NCBI GenBank assembly: GCA_025782575.1
Contig: JALGYY010000035.1
Coordinates: forward strand, 270,670-334,669
Source of the DNA: a bacterium
GTDB lineage: Bacteria > Orphanbacterota > Orphanbacteria > Orphanbacterales > Orphanbacteraceae
Length of the DNA stretch: 64,000 nt
Direction of reading: 5' to 3'
Shown here: piece after piece, positions 17,043 to 25,931 of the stretch
Layout: each line of letters opens with the position of its first letter
Numbering within the stretch: position 1 is the first letter of the stretch
Translations under genes and position numbers: made by a program
The notes under the pieces: model-generated
Seen by the model: the letters and a program-made list of their open reading frames with translations, nothing else
What the model was told of the DNA's origin: nothing
Databases searched by the model: none

Positions 17043-17996
17043 ATGACACCGAAGCAGGAGCGATTCGACCGTAATCGACTAAAACCGGTATCGGTGCGCG
17101 ATGTAAAGCACAAGGTCCGGGTCGAGCAGTTCGGAAAGTCGATTCCGGGCGGGGCTTCGGCCGACGAACTGCTGCGCTCGCTTCCGGACATTCTTGCCGC
17201 GCGTAACCTGAACCGGGCGATCGATGCCGTCGTTCACGCGAATCAAGAGGGCGCCCCCGTACTTCTTTTATTTGGCGCCCATGTGATCAAAGTCGGCCTG
17301 GCACCCGCGCTCATTCCACTTATAAGAGACGGCATTGTTTCCGGTATCGCTACGAACGGCGCCGGAGCGATTCACGACTGGGAAATCGCGTGGAACGGAA
17401 GTACGTCAGAAAACGTCAGTGAAAACCTCGACGCCGGGATCTTCGGTATGGCCGAAGAGACATCCGCCGGGATTCACGGGGCGATTCGTGCCGGGTTGGC
17501 TGATGATCTGGGACTCGGCGAGTCTCTCGGAAGGGCGATTGACGGGGGGGCGGCCCCTCATCGGAAACACTCGTTTCTATCGGCTGCCTATGAGACAGGC
17601 ACTCCGTTCACCGTACACGTTGGGATCGGTACGGATATCATTCACATGCACAAAGACGCTTCAGGGGAAGATCTGGGGCGGGCGAGTTACAACGACTTTT
17701 TGACGCTTGTATCGCTCTTCGAAAAACTGACGGATCACTCGGTCCTTCTGCATGTCGGCTCGGCGGTTATTCTCCCTGAAGTCAGTCTGAAAGCTGTCGC
17801 CATGCTCCGAAACGCGGGGTCACCGCCGGGGGACTATCTGGCAGTCGATTTCGACATGAACAGCAGCTACCGACCCCTGAAAAACGTGCTGAGCAGGCCG
17901 GCGGGTGACGGTATCCATATCACCGGACACCATGAGATCATGCTTCCGCTGTTTGTGGCGGGAATCTATGCGCGTCTGGAGAGATACCCGGGTTAA
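17043..17996 (+). CDS. Deoxyhypusine-synthase-like protein of unknown function
   Basis: A 317-residue soluble protein. The stretch LFGAHVIKVGLAPALIPLIR, followed by DGIVSGIATNGAGAIHDWE, lines up by eye with the NAD-binding core of bacterial deoxyhypusine-synthase-like proteins (AGAMVxxGMRxxIxDLIRDGxVDxxVTTGANxxHD). The rest (DAGIFGMAEETS, HVGIGTDIIHMH, GSAVILPEVSLKAV, ITGHHEIMLPLFVAGI) is not the canonical DHS C terminus. I do not see the WGK catalytic-lysine motif. True DHS modifies eIF5A in eukaryotes and archaea; bacterial relatives include homospermidine-synthase-type enzymes. No specific reaction is claimed. Its stop overlaps the convergent rfbB stop. Confidence 0.65.
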   Translation: MTPKQERFDRNRLKPVSVRDVKHKVRVEQFGKSIPGGASADELLRSLPDILAARNLNRAIDAVVHANQEGAPVLLLFGAHVIKVGLAPALIPLIRDGIVSGIATNGAGAIHDWEIAWNGSTSENVSENLDAGIFGMAEETSAGIHGAIRAGLADDLGLGESLGRAIDGGAAPHRKHSFLSAAYETGTPFTVHVGIGTDIIHMHKDASGEDLGRASYNDFLTLVSLFEKLTDHSVLLHVGSAVILPEVSLKAVAMLRNAGSPPGDYLAVDFDMNSSYRPLKNVLSRPAGDGIHITGHHEIMLPLFVAGIYARLERYPG

Positions 17997-19012
17997 TTGT
18001 CCCCCAGACGTTCGCCATACCAGCTGTCAAAAAATTCCTTCCAACTGGGGCGGCGCCTGATGGCTTCCCACCAATCGCGGTTCGACACATACCAGGACAC
18101 CGTCTCTTTCAGCCCCCTCTCGAGCGTGAATGTCGGTTTCCATCCTAGAACCCTCTCGATCTTGGAGGGGTCGACGGAATAACGCCAGTCATGTCCCGGC
18201 CTGTCTTCTACGAATCGAATGAGAGATTTCGGTTTGCCGAGATTTTCCAAAAGCGCATTCACGATCTCGAGATTCGCCTTCTCGGAGCGGGCGCCGATAT
18301 TATAAACCTCGCCCGGAACACCTCGTTCGAGTAGGCACCTGAGAGCATCGCAATGATCCTCTACATGAATCCAATCTCTTACGTTGGATCCGTCACCGTA
18401 TACCGGGAGCGCCGCATCCTCGAGTGAACGGATGATCATGAGGGGAATCAGCTTTTCGGGGAACTGGTAGGGTCCATAGTTATTACAGCACCGTGTGGTG
18501 ATCGCCGGAAATCCATATGTTTCGAAATAGGATCGTACGAGCAGATCCGAAGCCGCCTTGCTCGCGGCATAAGGACTGTTCGGAGCAATCGGTGTTTCTT
18601 CAGTGAAACTCCCGTCCTTTCCGAGTGAGCCATACACTTCATCGGTCGACACATGAACGAAACGCTCCACACCGGACCGCTTGGCCTCTTCCAGAAGAAC
18701 GAGCGTGCCCTCTACGTTGGTGCGATAGAACTCGCGCGGATCCAGAATGCTTCGATCCACATGTGACTCGGCGGCGAAATGAACTACATTCGAACAGCCA
18801 TCAATGGCTCTCTTCACGACCACCGGATCGGCGATATCGCCTTCTATAAAGAGATAGCGCTGATCATCTTCGATATCCTTCAGGTTTTCTCGATTGCCGA
18901 CGGCTGTCAGCTTGTCCAGATTGACGATCGAGAGGGAGGAGTCCCGAGACAGAGATTGTAGAATGAAGTTGGAGCCGATAAAACCGCACCCGCCTGTTAC
19001 GAGAATCTTCAA
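17993..19012 (-). CDS. rfbB: dTDP-glucose 4,6-dehydratase
   Basis: RfbB converts dTDP-glucose to dTDP-4-keto-6-deoxyglucose. The 339-residue short-chain dehydrogenase has the NAD-binding VTGGCGFIGSN at the N terminus, STDEVYGSLG and the catalytic YAASK, then CCNNYGPYQFPEKLIPL and GDGSNVRDWIHVEDHC, all diagnostic of the family. I placed the start at a TTG (19012), which has GGAG 8-9 nt upstream and lies 4 nt after the rfbA stop. The upstream in-frame extension to 19150 lies inside rfbA. It is the last gene of the - strand operon. Confidence 0.92.
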   Translation of the reverse strand: MKILVTGGCGFIGSNFILQSLSRDSSLSIVNLDKLTAVGNRENLKDIEDDQRYLFIEGDIADPVVVKRAIDGCSNVVHFAAESHVDRSILDPREFYRTNVEGTLVLLEEAKRSGVERFVHVSTDEVYGSLGKDGSFTEETPIAPNSPYAASKAASDLLVRSYFETYGFPAITTRCCNNYGPYQFPEKLIPLMIIRSLEDAALPVYGDGSNVRDWIHVEDHCDALRCLLERGVPGEVYNIGARSEKANLEIVNALLENLGKPKSLIRFVEDRPGHDWRYSVDPSKIERVLGWKPTFTLERGLKETVSWYVSNRDWWEAIRRRPSWKEFFDSWYGERLGDN

Positions 19013-19016
19013 GTCT

Positions 19017-19742
19017 CTACTCCGTCGGCCTGTCGCCGGCCGCGAGCTGATTCGCCCGAAAGAGGGATTGAAATGTCCCGGCATCGGTCCAGTAGCCATC
19101 GAGCTTCTCCCAGGTGAGTTCCCCCGAGTCAATGTACGCATTGTTGACATCGGTGATCTCGAGTTCCCCCCGCCCGGAAGGCTTCAGGTCATCGACGAAA
19201 TCGAACACTCGGGAGTCGTACATGTAGATTCCTGTTACGGCATAGCGGGAGGGAGGGTTCTTCGGCTTTTCGATGATGCGCACCACTCGATCGCCATCGA
19301 GCTCGGCCACACCGAACCGCTCGGGATCCGGTACTTCCTTCAACAGAATTTTGGCGCCGGTTCCCTGTTTTCGGAACGCATCCACAGCGGGCCGGATCGA
19401 CTTTTCGACGATATTGTCCCCGAGAATGACACAGATCGGTTCGTTCCCGGCGAAGTAGCGGGCCAGACCGAGAGCGACGGCAATCCCCCCGTGTCCTTCC
19501 TGATAGGTGTAGTTCAGATGTTCCAGCCCGAATTTCTTACCATTTCCAAGGAGCGTGAGGAAATCGCCGGAATTACTCCCACCGGTTACGATCAGTATGT
19601 CGTCGATACCGGCATCGACAAGTGTCTGGATCGGATAGTAGATCATCGGCTTGTCGTAAACCGGCAGGAGATGCTTGTTGGTCACCTTGGTGAGTGGATG
19701 GAGGCGAGTCCCCAGTCCGCCGGCGAGTACGATACCCTTCAT
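19017..19742 (-). CDS. rfbA: Glucose-1-phosphate thymidylyltransferase, short form
   Basis: A 241-residue nucleotidyltransferase with MKGIVLAGGLGTRLHPLT (pyrophosphorylase signature), KPMIYYPIQTL, LGDNIVEKS (metal-binding Asp), FGVAELDGDRVV, EKPKNPPSRYAVTGIYMYD and GYWTDAGTFQSLF. It makes dTDP-glucose from dTTP and glucose-1-phosphate. It is about 50 residues shorter than E. coli RfbA, lacking the C-terminal helical extension, like the short archaeal/Gram-positive type. It is followed 4 nt later by rfbB, giving the first two dTDP-rhamnose steps. A roughly 107 nt gap separates it from metH upstream. Confidence 0.88.
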   Translation of the reverse strand: MKGIVLAGGLGTRLHPLTKVTNKHLLPVYDKPMIYYPIQTLVDAGIDDILIVTGGSNSGDFLTLLGNGKKFGLEHLNYTYQEGHGGIAVALGLARYFAGNEPICVILGDNIVEKSIRPAVDAFRKQGTGAKILLKEVPDPERFGVAELDGDRVVRIIEKPKNPPSRYAVTGIYMYDSRVFDFVDDLKPSGRGELEITDVNNAYIDSGELTWEKLDGYWTDAGTFQSLFRANQLAAGDRPTE

Positions 19743-19849
19743 TTCGAGAAACCCTCCCGTTTGAACCGCTCGGCTGGTGCAACGTCATCATAACTCTCAG
19801 GCTCGGGTAGGTCGAGAAAACCATCGACAAACAGGGCGGCCGGAAGGAC

Positions 19850-22800
19850 TCAGACGGAGAAGTAGCGGGCGTCAGGATGATGAAAAACGAGAGCGGAGAC
19901 GCTCGCCTCCGGATCCATCATGTCCCCCTCTGTGAGAGTAACGCCGATTTCCGTCGGATCAAGGGCGCGAAAGAGTCCCCTCTGTCCGGCGAGATCGGGA
20001 CATGCAGGATAGCCGAAACTGTACCGTTTCCCCTGGTATCGTGCCGCGATCCGATCCTGCATGGACGTTCCGGGCGGATCGCCGATTCCCCACTCGTCCC
20101 GTATCCGGGAGTGAACCAGTTCAGCCGCAGCCTCAGCTGTTTCGAGGGCAAGCGCCGCCCATGTGTAGCTTCGCAGATACTCACCCTCGTTTCGAAGCTG
20201 CTCCGACAATTCCCGAATGCCCTCTCCTCCGGTGGTAACAAGAAGAGCCACATGATCATCTTTCAGCACGTAATCAGCGAGACAAAGCCCGTCGGGACCG
20301 GCCTTCCGCGGCAGCTTCCATGATGCGACCTCCGCCCCCGCGCTATCGAGCAGCGTAAGATCATTCCCATCAGATCGCGCCTGAAAAAACCGACGAACGG
20401 AGCGAATCCCGACGCCCTTCCTGATCCACTCGGCCTGAATTTCCTCGATCAACCGGCGGAGGCTTTCGAACTTGGGATCTTTGCGCGAAGCGAGCAGCCG
20501 CACGCCACCCTTCAGGCCGAGATGTTTGCCGTAAAGCATCTGCGGATTCAGATAGGCCCAGACTTCGAGAGGATCGAGTGATTCGACCTGCCGATCCAGA
20601 TTTGGCGGGCGGGGCACTTCGGCATCGAGGGAGACGAGCCGGGATCTGGCCGTACCTGCGGCCTCTCCCCCCTTCTCTCCCGAAACCGGGACGGCAAGGT
20701 CCTCTCGAATCATCTCCTGAACCTCAGACTCCAGGCGGATCCGCTCTTTCTCGTCAGTCAGGCGTTCAACAAGAGCGAGGCCGGCCATGGCATCCCGGGC
20801 ATAGGTGCATAGACCACCATAAGCCTGGGCGATGCGCCTGTGAGTGAAACGCCGGGAAAGAGCGGCACCTCCCACCAGAAGGGGAACGCGAATACCGGCC
20901 GCTTTAAGATCGCCCGCGGTCGTTACCATTTGATGGGCGCTTTTCACAAGAAGACCGGAAAGCCCGATCACATCCGGCTCATGCTTCCGTGCCGCCTGTA
21001 CGATTTGTTCACTGGGAATCTTGATTCCTAGATTGATCACTTTGAAACCGTTGTTGGACAGAATGATATCCACCAGGTTCTTCCCGATGTCGTGGACATC
21101 ACCCTTGACCGTGGCCAGGAGGATCTTTCCCCGAGTGGATGCCCCGCTCTGCTCCATATGGGGCTCGAGCTGTCCGACGGCAGCCTTCATCACCTCGGCA
21201 CTCTGAAGGACCTCGGCGACTATCAGCTTGTTGGCGGCGAAAAGGCGCCCTACTTCCGCCATACCCGCCATGAGAGGACCGTTCACGATGTCCAGTGGTT
21301 CCGGCCATCTCGAATCCAGAAGAGCCGCTTCGATATCACGATCAAGACCGACTTTCGATCCCTCGACAATCGCTCTGGCAATTCGCTCATCCAACGGCAG
21401 ATCGGCCCGGGGTTTGTTGCGCTTCGCTTTGCGATCGCGAAACCGCTCGTTGAATTCCTGGATCGCCTTGTCGCTCGCCGTCCGATCCCCGGGGGTTAAA
21501 AAGAGCAACTTCTCAGCGAGGAGACGGTCGGGCTCATCGATTTCGGCATACCGGGCGAGCCGCTCGGTATTGACAATCGCCGCGTCAAGGCCGGCGCGAG
21601 TTGCATGATGCAGAAAGACGGCATTCAGTATTTCCCGGCCCGCTATAGGCAATCCGAAACTCACATTGGAAATGCCGAGTATGGTCTTCGTGTCGGGGAA
21701 CTCTCCTTGAAGTCGGCGCACACCTTCGATCGTCAGTCCGGCGGAGCCGATATAGTTCCGGTCTCCCGTGCCGCAGGGAAACACAAGTGCATCCCATAAA
21801 ATATCTTCGGTCGGAAAATCGAATTCCTCAGTCAGAATGCGGTGGGAACGCCGTGCGATTTCCAGTTTCCGGTCCACCGTCAGAGCCATCCCCTGTTCAG
21901 GGTCCTCGTCGATCAGGCCGACAACGATCGAGGCACCCCACTTCAGCGCCAGAGGGACCACACGTTCGAAACGCGCCAGCCCATCTTCGAGATTGATGGA
22001 ATTGAGTATCGCCTTCCCCTGGCAGAGCCGGAGCGCTTCTTCCATGATGTCCGCGTCCGTGCTGTCGATCATGAGCGGCACACGCACCATGCGGACGAGT
22101 TTATCGAGGAACAGAGTCATGTCAGAGAGTTCGTCCCTGTCGGGGTTCTGCATGCAGACATCGATCACCTGAGCGCCCCCTTTCACCTGAGCACGCCCGA
22201 TCTCCGCCGCTTGTTCGAACTCTCCCTCCTCGATCAGTCGCTTGAACTTACGACTACCGAGTACGTTCGTTCGTTCGCCGACCAGAAGAGGCCTGTTTTC
22301 ATCGGTCAGCTCAACCGCCTCGATACCGGAGATCATCGCCCGATGGTGAACCGGAATCGGCCGCGGAATTCGGCCCCGAGCGAGGGCGGCAAGCGCCCTC
22401 ACATGATCCGGCGTCGTGCCGCAACATCCTCCGATTAGATTCAGCCACCCCTCATCCAGGAACCGTCCCATGATTCCGGCGAACTGATCCGGCGCCTGTG
22501 TGTACTCCCCCTCTTCATTCGGGAGCCCCGCATTGGGGACACAGCCCACTCGCGTCCTGGCGATCTCGGAGATCGTGCGGACGTGATCGGTCATGAGCTC
22601 AGGACCGCTCCCGCAATTGACGCCAAGGTAAAAAAGATCGCGATGAAGAAGAGAGACAGCGAGCGCTTCGGCATCCTGGCCGGCTAGCATGGTGCCCATG
22701 GTTTCGATCGTTACCGATACGGCAATCGGAAGCTCGATGCCGGTTTCGCCAAAAGCCTCTTCGATCCCCAGCAGTCCCGCTTTCAGATTCCGCGTATCCT

Positions 22801-23326
22801 GACCGGTTTCGAGAAGGAGGTAATCGGCGCCACCCTTGATTAGACCGGCTGCCTGGCCACGGTAAGTCTCGCGCATTTCATCGAAAGTGGCACCGCCCGT
22901 TACCGAGATCGCCTTTGTCGTCGGCCCCATGGAGCCGGCGACGAAGCGGAGCCGTCCCGGCTGATCGAACGCCGCGCAAGCTTCGCGCGCGATCCGGGCG
23001 GCCATCTCATTCAATTCGGTCGCACGCGCGGCAAGACCATACTCAGCCAGTACGATCGATGCGCCTCCGAACGTGTTTGTCTCGATGATATCGGCGCCTG
23101 CGGCGAGATAGGCTTCGTGAAGTCCGCGAACTACTTCAGGTTTGCTCTCTACGAGAATCTCGTTGCAACCTTCGAGGTCGGGACTCCCAAAATCGTCGGG
23201 GGAGAGGCCCGCAGCCTGAAGCCCGGTGCCGGTCGCTCCATCCAGAACGAGAATGCGCGACTCACACGCCTCGAGGAGAGCAGCGATCCGTCGCTCCCGA
23301 TCGAGCCCCCGGTCATCTGCGCTCAT
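19850..23326 (-). CDS. metH: Cobalamin-dependent methionine synthase
   Basis: Full-length MetH (1158 residues) transfers the methyl group of 5-methyl-THF through cobalamin to homocysteine. Modules in order: the homocysteine/zinc barrel (about 1-330) with GVNC near 236 and GGCCG near 299; the pterin-binding domain (about 345-620) with VGERTNVLGS; the cap and cobalamin domain (about 640-880) with the DVHDIGKN lower-ligand motif, His near residue 744; and the SAM-binding reactivation domain to the end, with RFSFGY-like and PSASVSALVF-like segments. It overlaps the upstream homocysteine methyltransferase/MTHFR gene by 4 nt. No cobalamin riboswitch is seen. Confidence 0.97.
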   Translation of the reverse strand: MSADDRGLDRERRIAALLEACESRILVLDGATGTGLQAAGLSPDDFGSPDLEGCNEILVESKPEVVRGLHEAYLAAGADIIETNTFGGASIVLAEYGLAARATELNEMAARIAREACAAFDQPGRLRFVAGSMGPTTKAISVTGGATFDEMRETYRGQAAGLIKGGADYLLLETGQDTRNLKAGLLGIEEAFGETGIELPIAVSVTIETMGTMLAGQDAEALAVSLLHRDLFYLGVNCGSGPELMTDHVRTISEIARTRVGCVPNAGLPNEEGEYTQAPDQFAGIMGRFLDEGWLNLIGGCCGTTPDHVRALAALARGRIPRPIPVHHRAMISGIEAVELTDENRPLLVGERTNVLGSRKFKRLIEEGEFEQAAEIGRAQVKGGAQVIDVCMQNPDRDELSDMTLFLDKLVRMVRVPLMIDSTDADIMEEALRLCQGKAILNSINLEDGLARFERVVPLALKWGASIVVGLIDEDPEQGMALTVDRKLEIARRSHRILTEEFDFPTEDILWDALVFPCGTGDRNYIGSAGLTIEGVRRLQGEFPDTKTILGISNVSFGLPIAGREILNAVFLHHATRAGLDAAIVNTERLARYAEIDEPDRLLAEKLLFLTPGDRTASDKAIQEFNERFRDRKAKRNKPRADLPLDERIARAIVEGSKVGLDRDIEAALLDSRWPEPLDIVNGPLMAGMAEVGRLFAANKLIVAEVLQSAEVMKAAVGQLEPHMEQSGASTRGKILLATVKGDVHDIGKNLVDIILSNNGFKVINLGIKIPSEQIVQAARKHEPDVIGLSGLLVKSAHQMVTTAGDLKAAGIRVPLLVGGAALSRRFTHRRIAQAYGGLCTYARDAMAGLALVERLTDEKERIRLESEVQEMIREDLAVPVSGEKGGEAAGTARSRLVSLDAEVPRPPNLDRQVESLDPLEVWAYLNPQMLYGKHLGLKGGVRLLASRKDPKFESLRRLIEEIQAEWIRKGVGIRSVRRFFQARSDGNDLTLLDSAGAEVASWKLPRKAGPDGLCLADYVLKDDHVALLVTTGGEGIRELSEQLRNEGEYLRSYTWAALALETAEAAAELVHSRIRDEWGIGDPPGTSMQDRIAARYQGKRYSFGYPACPDLAGQRGLFRALDPTEIGVTLTEGDMMDPEASVSALVFHHPDARYFSV

Positions 23327-25161
23327 ACGATTTCCTCGAGGATTCGTTCGGCCGCCTCAACTCTTCCGAAGGGCGCCGCAATCTGAATCCCCTGGATCAT
23401 CGCCTTGATTTCCCCGAATGTTTCCTGGGCGAGGAGGATCCCTTCCCGGCGGGCGTCTTTCTTTGATTCACACTTCCGAAGACGCTCGATGACAGGCGAG
23501 GGGACATGGCAACCGGGCACTTCATTGTTCATGAACTCGGCGTTCCTGAGTGACTGCAGTGGCCAGAGGCCGGCCAGAACGGGAACCTGGAATTCCTCAA
23601 CCCGCTTCACGAAGCGCTCCAGCACGGCCACATCAAAAACCGGCTGGGTAATCACGAATTCCGCACCGGCATCGATCTTCCAATAGAGCCGTTTGAGTTC
23701 TTTTTCGATATCCGGTGAGCCCGGATTGGCTCCCACTCCGATACAAAAAGCGGAGGGAGCGCCCACCGGATTAGCCGCAATGTCGAGGCCGTGATTCAGC
23801 CGGTTCAGAATGTTAGTAAGTCCGATCGAGTCAACGTCGAAAACCGCCGTGGCGTCCGGGTAGTTGCCGAGCTTCGGCGGATCACCGGTGACGGCAAGTA
23901 TGTTCCTGATACCGAGCGCCCATGCCCCCAGAAAATCGCTCTGCATGCCGATGACATTCCTGTCCCGACAGGCGTAGTGAAGCACGGCTTCGATGCCGAC
24001 TTCCCGCTGAATCAGGATTGCAAGAGCAAGCGCGCTCATACGGGCCATCGCCCGGGGACCGTCAGGTATATTGATGCCGTCCACACCAAGCACGTGGAGC
24101 CGGCGAGCCGCATCCAGTTCTTTCGTGACATCGATTCCTCGCGGAGCGACCAGTTCGACGAGAGAGACGAAACGTCCCGCAGCAAGTCTTCTGCCGAAGC
24201 GACTCTTTCCGCTCAGCGGGATCGGCTCCACTTCCGGGGGTAACTCGATCTTCTTGATCGGAACCCGCGCCGTAATGCTCATCGCCGATTCCGCGCGGAA
24301 TGTCCTTGCCATCGCTTTCAGATGGACTGGTGAGACCCCGCAACATCCGCCTACGATCGATGCACCGCCGCGAAGGAATCTTTTAGTAAAGTTCGCCATA
24401 TATTCAGGAGTTGAGAGATAGATATTTCTCCCATCAATATCCCGTGGCTTACCTGCATTCGGAAGAATCGCAAGCGGCATGCCTGTCTCATCGCGGACCT
24501 GCTCCAACCAGGCAAGCATGACGTGCGGTCCCACCGTACAGTTCACGCCGATCACGTCGGCATCCACACCGATAAGATCATAGAGAACCTGTTCAGGAGG
24601 GGCGCCTGTGAGTGACCCGGCATCATCCGCGATAGTGAGACAGGCGACGACCGGCAGATCGGGGTTCGCTTCACGGCACGCCCGGACCGCCTCGGCAAGT
24701 TCGGAGTGATAGGTAAATGTTTCACAGAGAAACAGATCGACTCCTCCCTCGGCGAGGGCTTTCGCCTGAACGAGGAATCGCTCACGTGTTTCATCGAGCG
24801 ACAGCGGGCCGAGAGGTTCCACCTGCACCCCCAGCGGCCCGATCGATCCGGCAACCCAGGCTTCGTCGCCGGCCGCGTTCCGCGCAATCTTCGCCCCCGC
24901 GAGATTGATGGTGACACATTCATCAGACAGGCCGTGTTTGGAAAGCTTTTCCGGATTGGCGCCGAAAGTATTTGTTTCAATTACCTCAGCCCCGGCGCGA
25001 AGAAACTCGGAATGAACGGACTGAACGAGATGGGGATCTGTCAGGTTGACCTGATCGAAGGACCGATTGATGAATATCCCCCGCTCATACAGCGTGGTGC
25101 CTGTTCCGCCGTCGAAGAGGATGGGACCTTGTGCGAGTCGATCTTTGAATTTGGGAAGCAT
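23323..25161 (-). CDS. Bifunctional homocysteine S-methyltransferase / 5,10-methylenetetrahydrofolate reductase (YitJ-like)
   Basis: The 612-residue protein joins a homocysteine S-methyltransferase domain (about 1-300) to a MetF-type flavin domain (about 315-612). The first domain has ILFDGGTGTTLYERG, a GVNC cysteine near 206 and GGCCG near 272. The second has LVELVAPRG, HYACRDRNVIGMQ, NILAVTGDPPKLG and ITQPVFDVAVLE. MTHFR supplies the methyl-THF used by MetH encoded immediately downstream. I chose the ATG at 25161 (GGAG about 10 nt upstream); a longer frame to 25227 lies inside rfbC. The two tandem homocysteine domains in consecutive genes are notable. Confidence 0.93.
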   Translation of the reverse strand: MLPKFKDRLAQGPILFDGGTGTTLYERGIFINRSFDQVNLTDPHLVQSVHSEFLRAGAEVIETNTFGANPEKLSKHGLSDECVTINLAGAKIARNAAGDEAWVAGSIGPLGVQVEPLGPLSLDETRERFLVQAKALAEGGVDLFLCETFTYHSELAEAVRACREANPDLPVVACLTIADDAGSLTGAPPEQVLYDLIGVDADVIGVNCTVGPHVMLAWLEQVRDETGMPLAILPNAGKPRDIDGRNIYLSTPEYMANFTKRFLRGGASIVGGCCGVSPVHLKAMARTFRAESAMSITARVPIKKIELPPEVEPIPLSGKSRFGRRLAAGRFVSLVELVAPRGIDVTKELDAARRLHVLGVDGINIPDGPRAMARMSALALAILIQREVGIEAVLHYACRDRNVIGMQSDFLGAWALGIRNILAVTGDPPKLGNYPDATAVFDVDSIGLTNILNRLNHGLDIAANPVGAPSAFCIGVGANPGSPDIEKELKRLYWKIDAGAEFVITQPVFDVAVLERFVKRVEEFQVPVLAGLWPLQSLRNAEFMNNEVPGCHVPSPVIERLRKCESKKDARREGILLAQETFGEIKAMIQGIQIAAPFGRVEAAERILEEIV

Positions 25162-25180
25162 CGGGGGCGTCTCCGATCCC

Positions 25181-25711
25181 TTAACGATTTTCAATTCCCC
25201 ACCACTTAAAGCCGATCCGGGGGTCATCGAAGGGGAGACGAAATTCGTCGTCCGGGTTATAGGTTCGATCCGTGTAATAGATCATAGTCAGATCGTCGCC
25301 GGGAAGCACTTCATACCCGTGCGCCACGCCTGCCGGGATCCGAATCGCCCTCTGATAAAGCTCACCGGCGAATACGGAATTCGCAACTCCGAATGTAGCC
25401 GAGTCCGAACGAAGATCGACAAGCGCGACCCTGACCGTCCCCAGAAGCGGCAGAAATATGTCATCCTGCTCCAGATGGTAGTGAAAGGCCTTGATCACAC
25501 CGGCCCTTGTTCGCGTAAGTGAAGTCTGCTGAAATTCGAATCCGGCAGCAATCGGGTCATCTTTGCGAAACACTTCTGCGAAATGCCCGCGATCATCAGG
25601 AATGACGTTTAATTCCCGGACGACCACCCCTTCGATGCTGCCTGGTACAACTCCGCCACCCACGACCACGTGTTCCTTGATCTGTGTCAATTCGACTCGC
25701 TGGCTCTTCAT
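25181..25711 (-). CDS. rfbC: dTDP-4-dehydrorhamnose 3,5-epimerase-like cupin
   Basis: A 176-residue RmlC-type cupin with GVVVRELNVIPDDRGHFAEV, FQQTSLTRTRAGVIKAFHYH (catalytic His region), LVDLRSDSATFG, RIPAGVAHGYEVL and a C-terminal DPRIGFKWWGIENR. It epimerises dTDP-4-keto-6-deoxyglucose at C3 and C5 on the rhamnose path. The usual catalytic Tyr context is only partly recognisable, so a related dTDP-sugar epimerase is possible. The ATG at 25711 has AGGAGT 4-5 nt upstream. It is the first gene of the - strand operon; the rest of the rhamnose set (rfbA, rfbB) is separated from it by two methionine genes, and rfbD is not seen. Confidence 0.82.
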   Translation of the reverse strand: MKSQRVELTQIKEHVVVGGGVVPGSIEGVVVRELNVIPDDRGHFAEVFRKDDPIAAGFEFQQTSLTRTRAGVIKAFHYHLEQDDIFLPLLGTVRVALVDLRSDSATFGVANSVFAGELYQRAIRIPAGVAHGYEVLPGDDLTMIYYTDRTYNPDDEFRLPFDDPRIGFKWWGIENR

Positions 25712-25810
25712 GGGTACTCCTGATCCCGGATAGCGGCGCTGCTTTCCGGACGATCGAGACATTAAAAGGATCGGCCCCGTCCGACCGAACCGTAGGTCAC
25801 TCAGGAGAGA

Positions 25811-25839
25811 ATTGTAGGCGGCGACAGGCGCCCTGTCTA
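25811..25839 (-). promoter_or_regulatory. Sigma70-type promoter for the rfbC-metF-metH-rfbA-rfbB operon
   Basis: On the - strand TAGACA (25839-25834) and TACAAT (25816-25811) are separated by exactly 17 nt, a near-consensus housekeeping promoter. The predicted transcript starts near 25804, about 93 nt before the rfbC ATG. It faces away from a second promoter at 25899-25927, with 59 bp between the two -35 boxes. Confidence 0.72.
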
Positions 25840-25898
25840 GCCCCCGGTTCTAAGTACGATCCAGTCGATAGCGGGCAGCCGAAAATTCGCGGAAACCG

Positions 25899-25927
25899 TT
25901 GACGAAACCAGAGTTATCTGCTAAGAT
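25899..25927 (+). promoter_or_regulatory. Sigma70-type promoter for the surface-polysaccharide operon
   Basis: TTGACG (25899-25904), a 17 nt spacer and TAAGAT (25922-25927), with an extended -10 TGC immediately before TAAGAT. The predicted start is near 25934, giving a leader of about 290 nt before the first gene (GTG at 26224). It is divergent from the rfbC promoter, so a regulator binding between them could control both nucleotide-sugar supply and polymer assembly. Confidence 0.75.
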
Positions 25928-25931
25928 CCAT

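Noticed and set aside
25712-25810. Cobalamin or SAM riboswitch ahead of the rfbC-metF-metH operon
   Set aside because: The predicted leader is only about 93 nt and I could not see the B12-box or other conserved riboswitch pieces; metH is internal to the operon.
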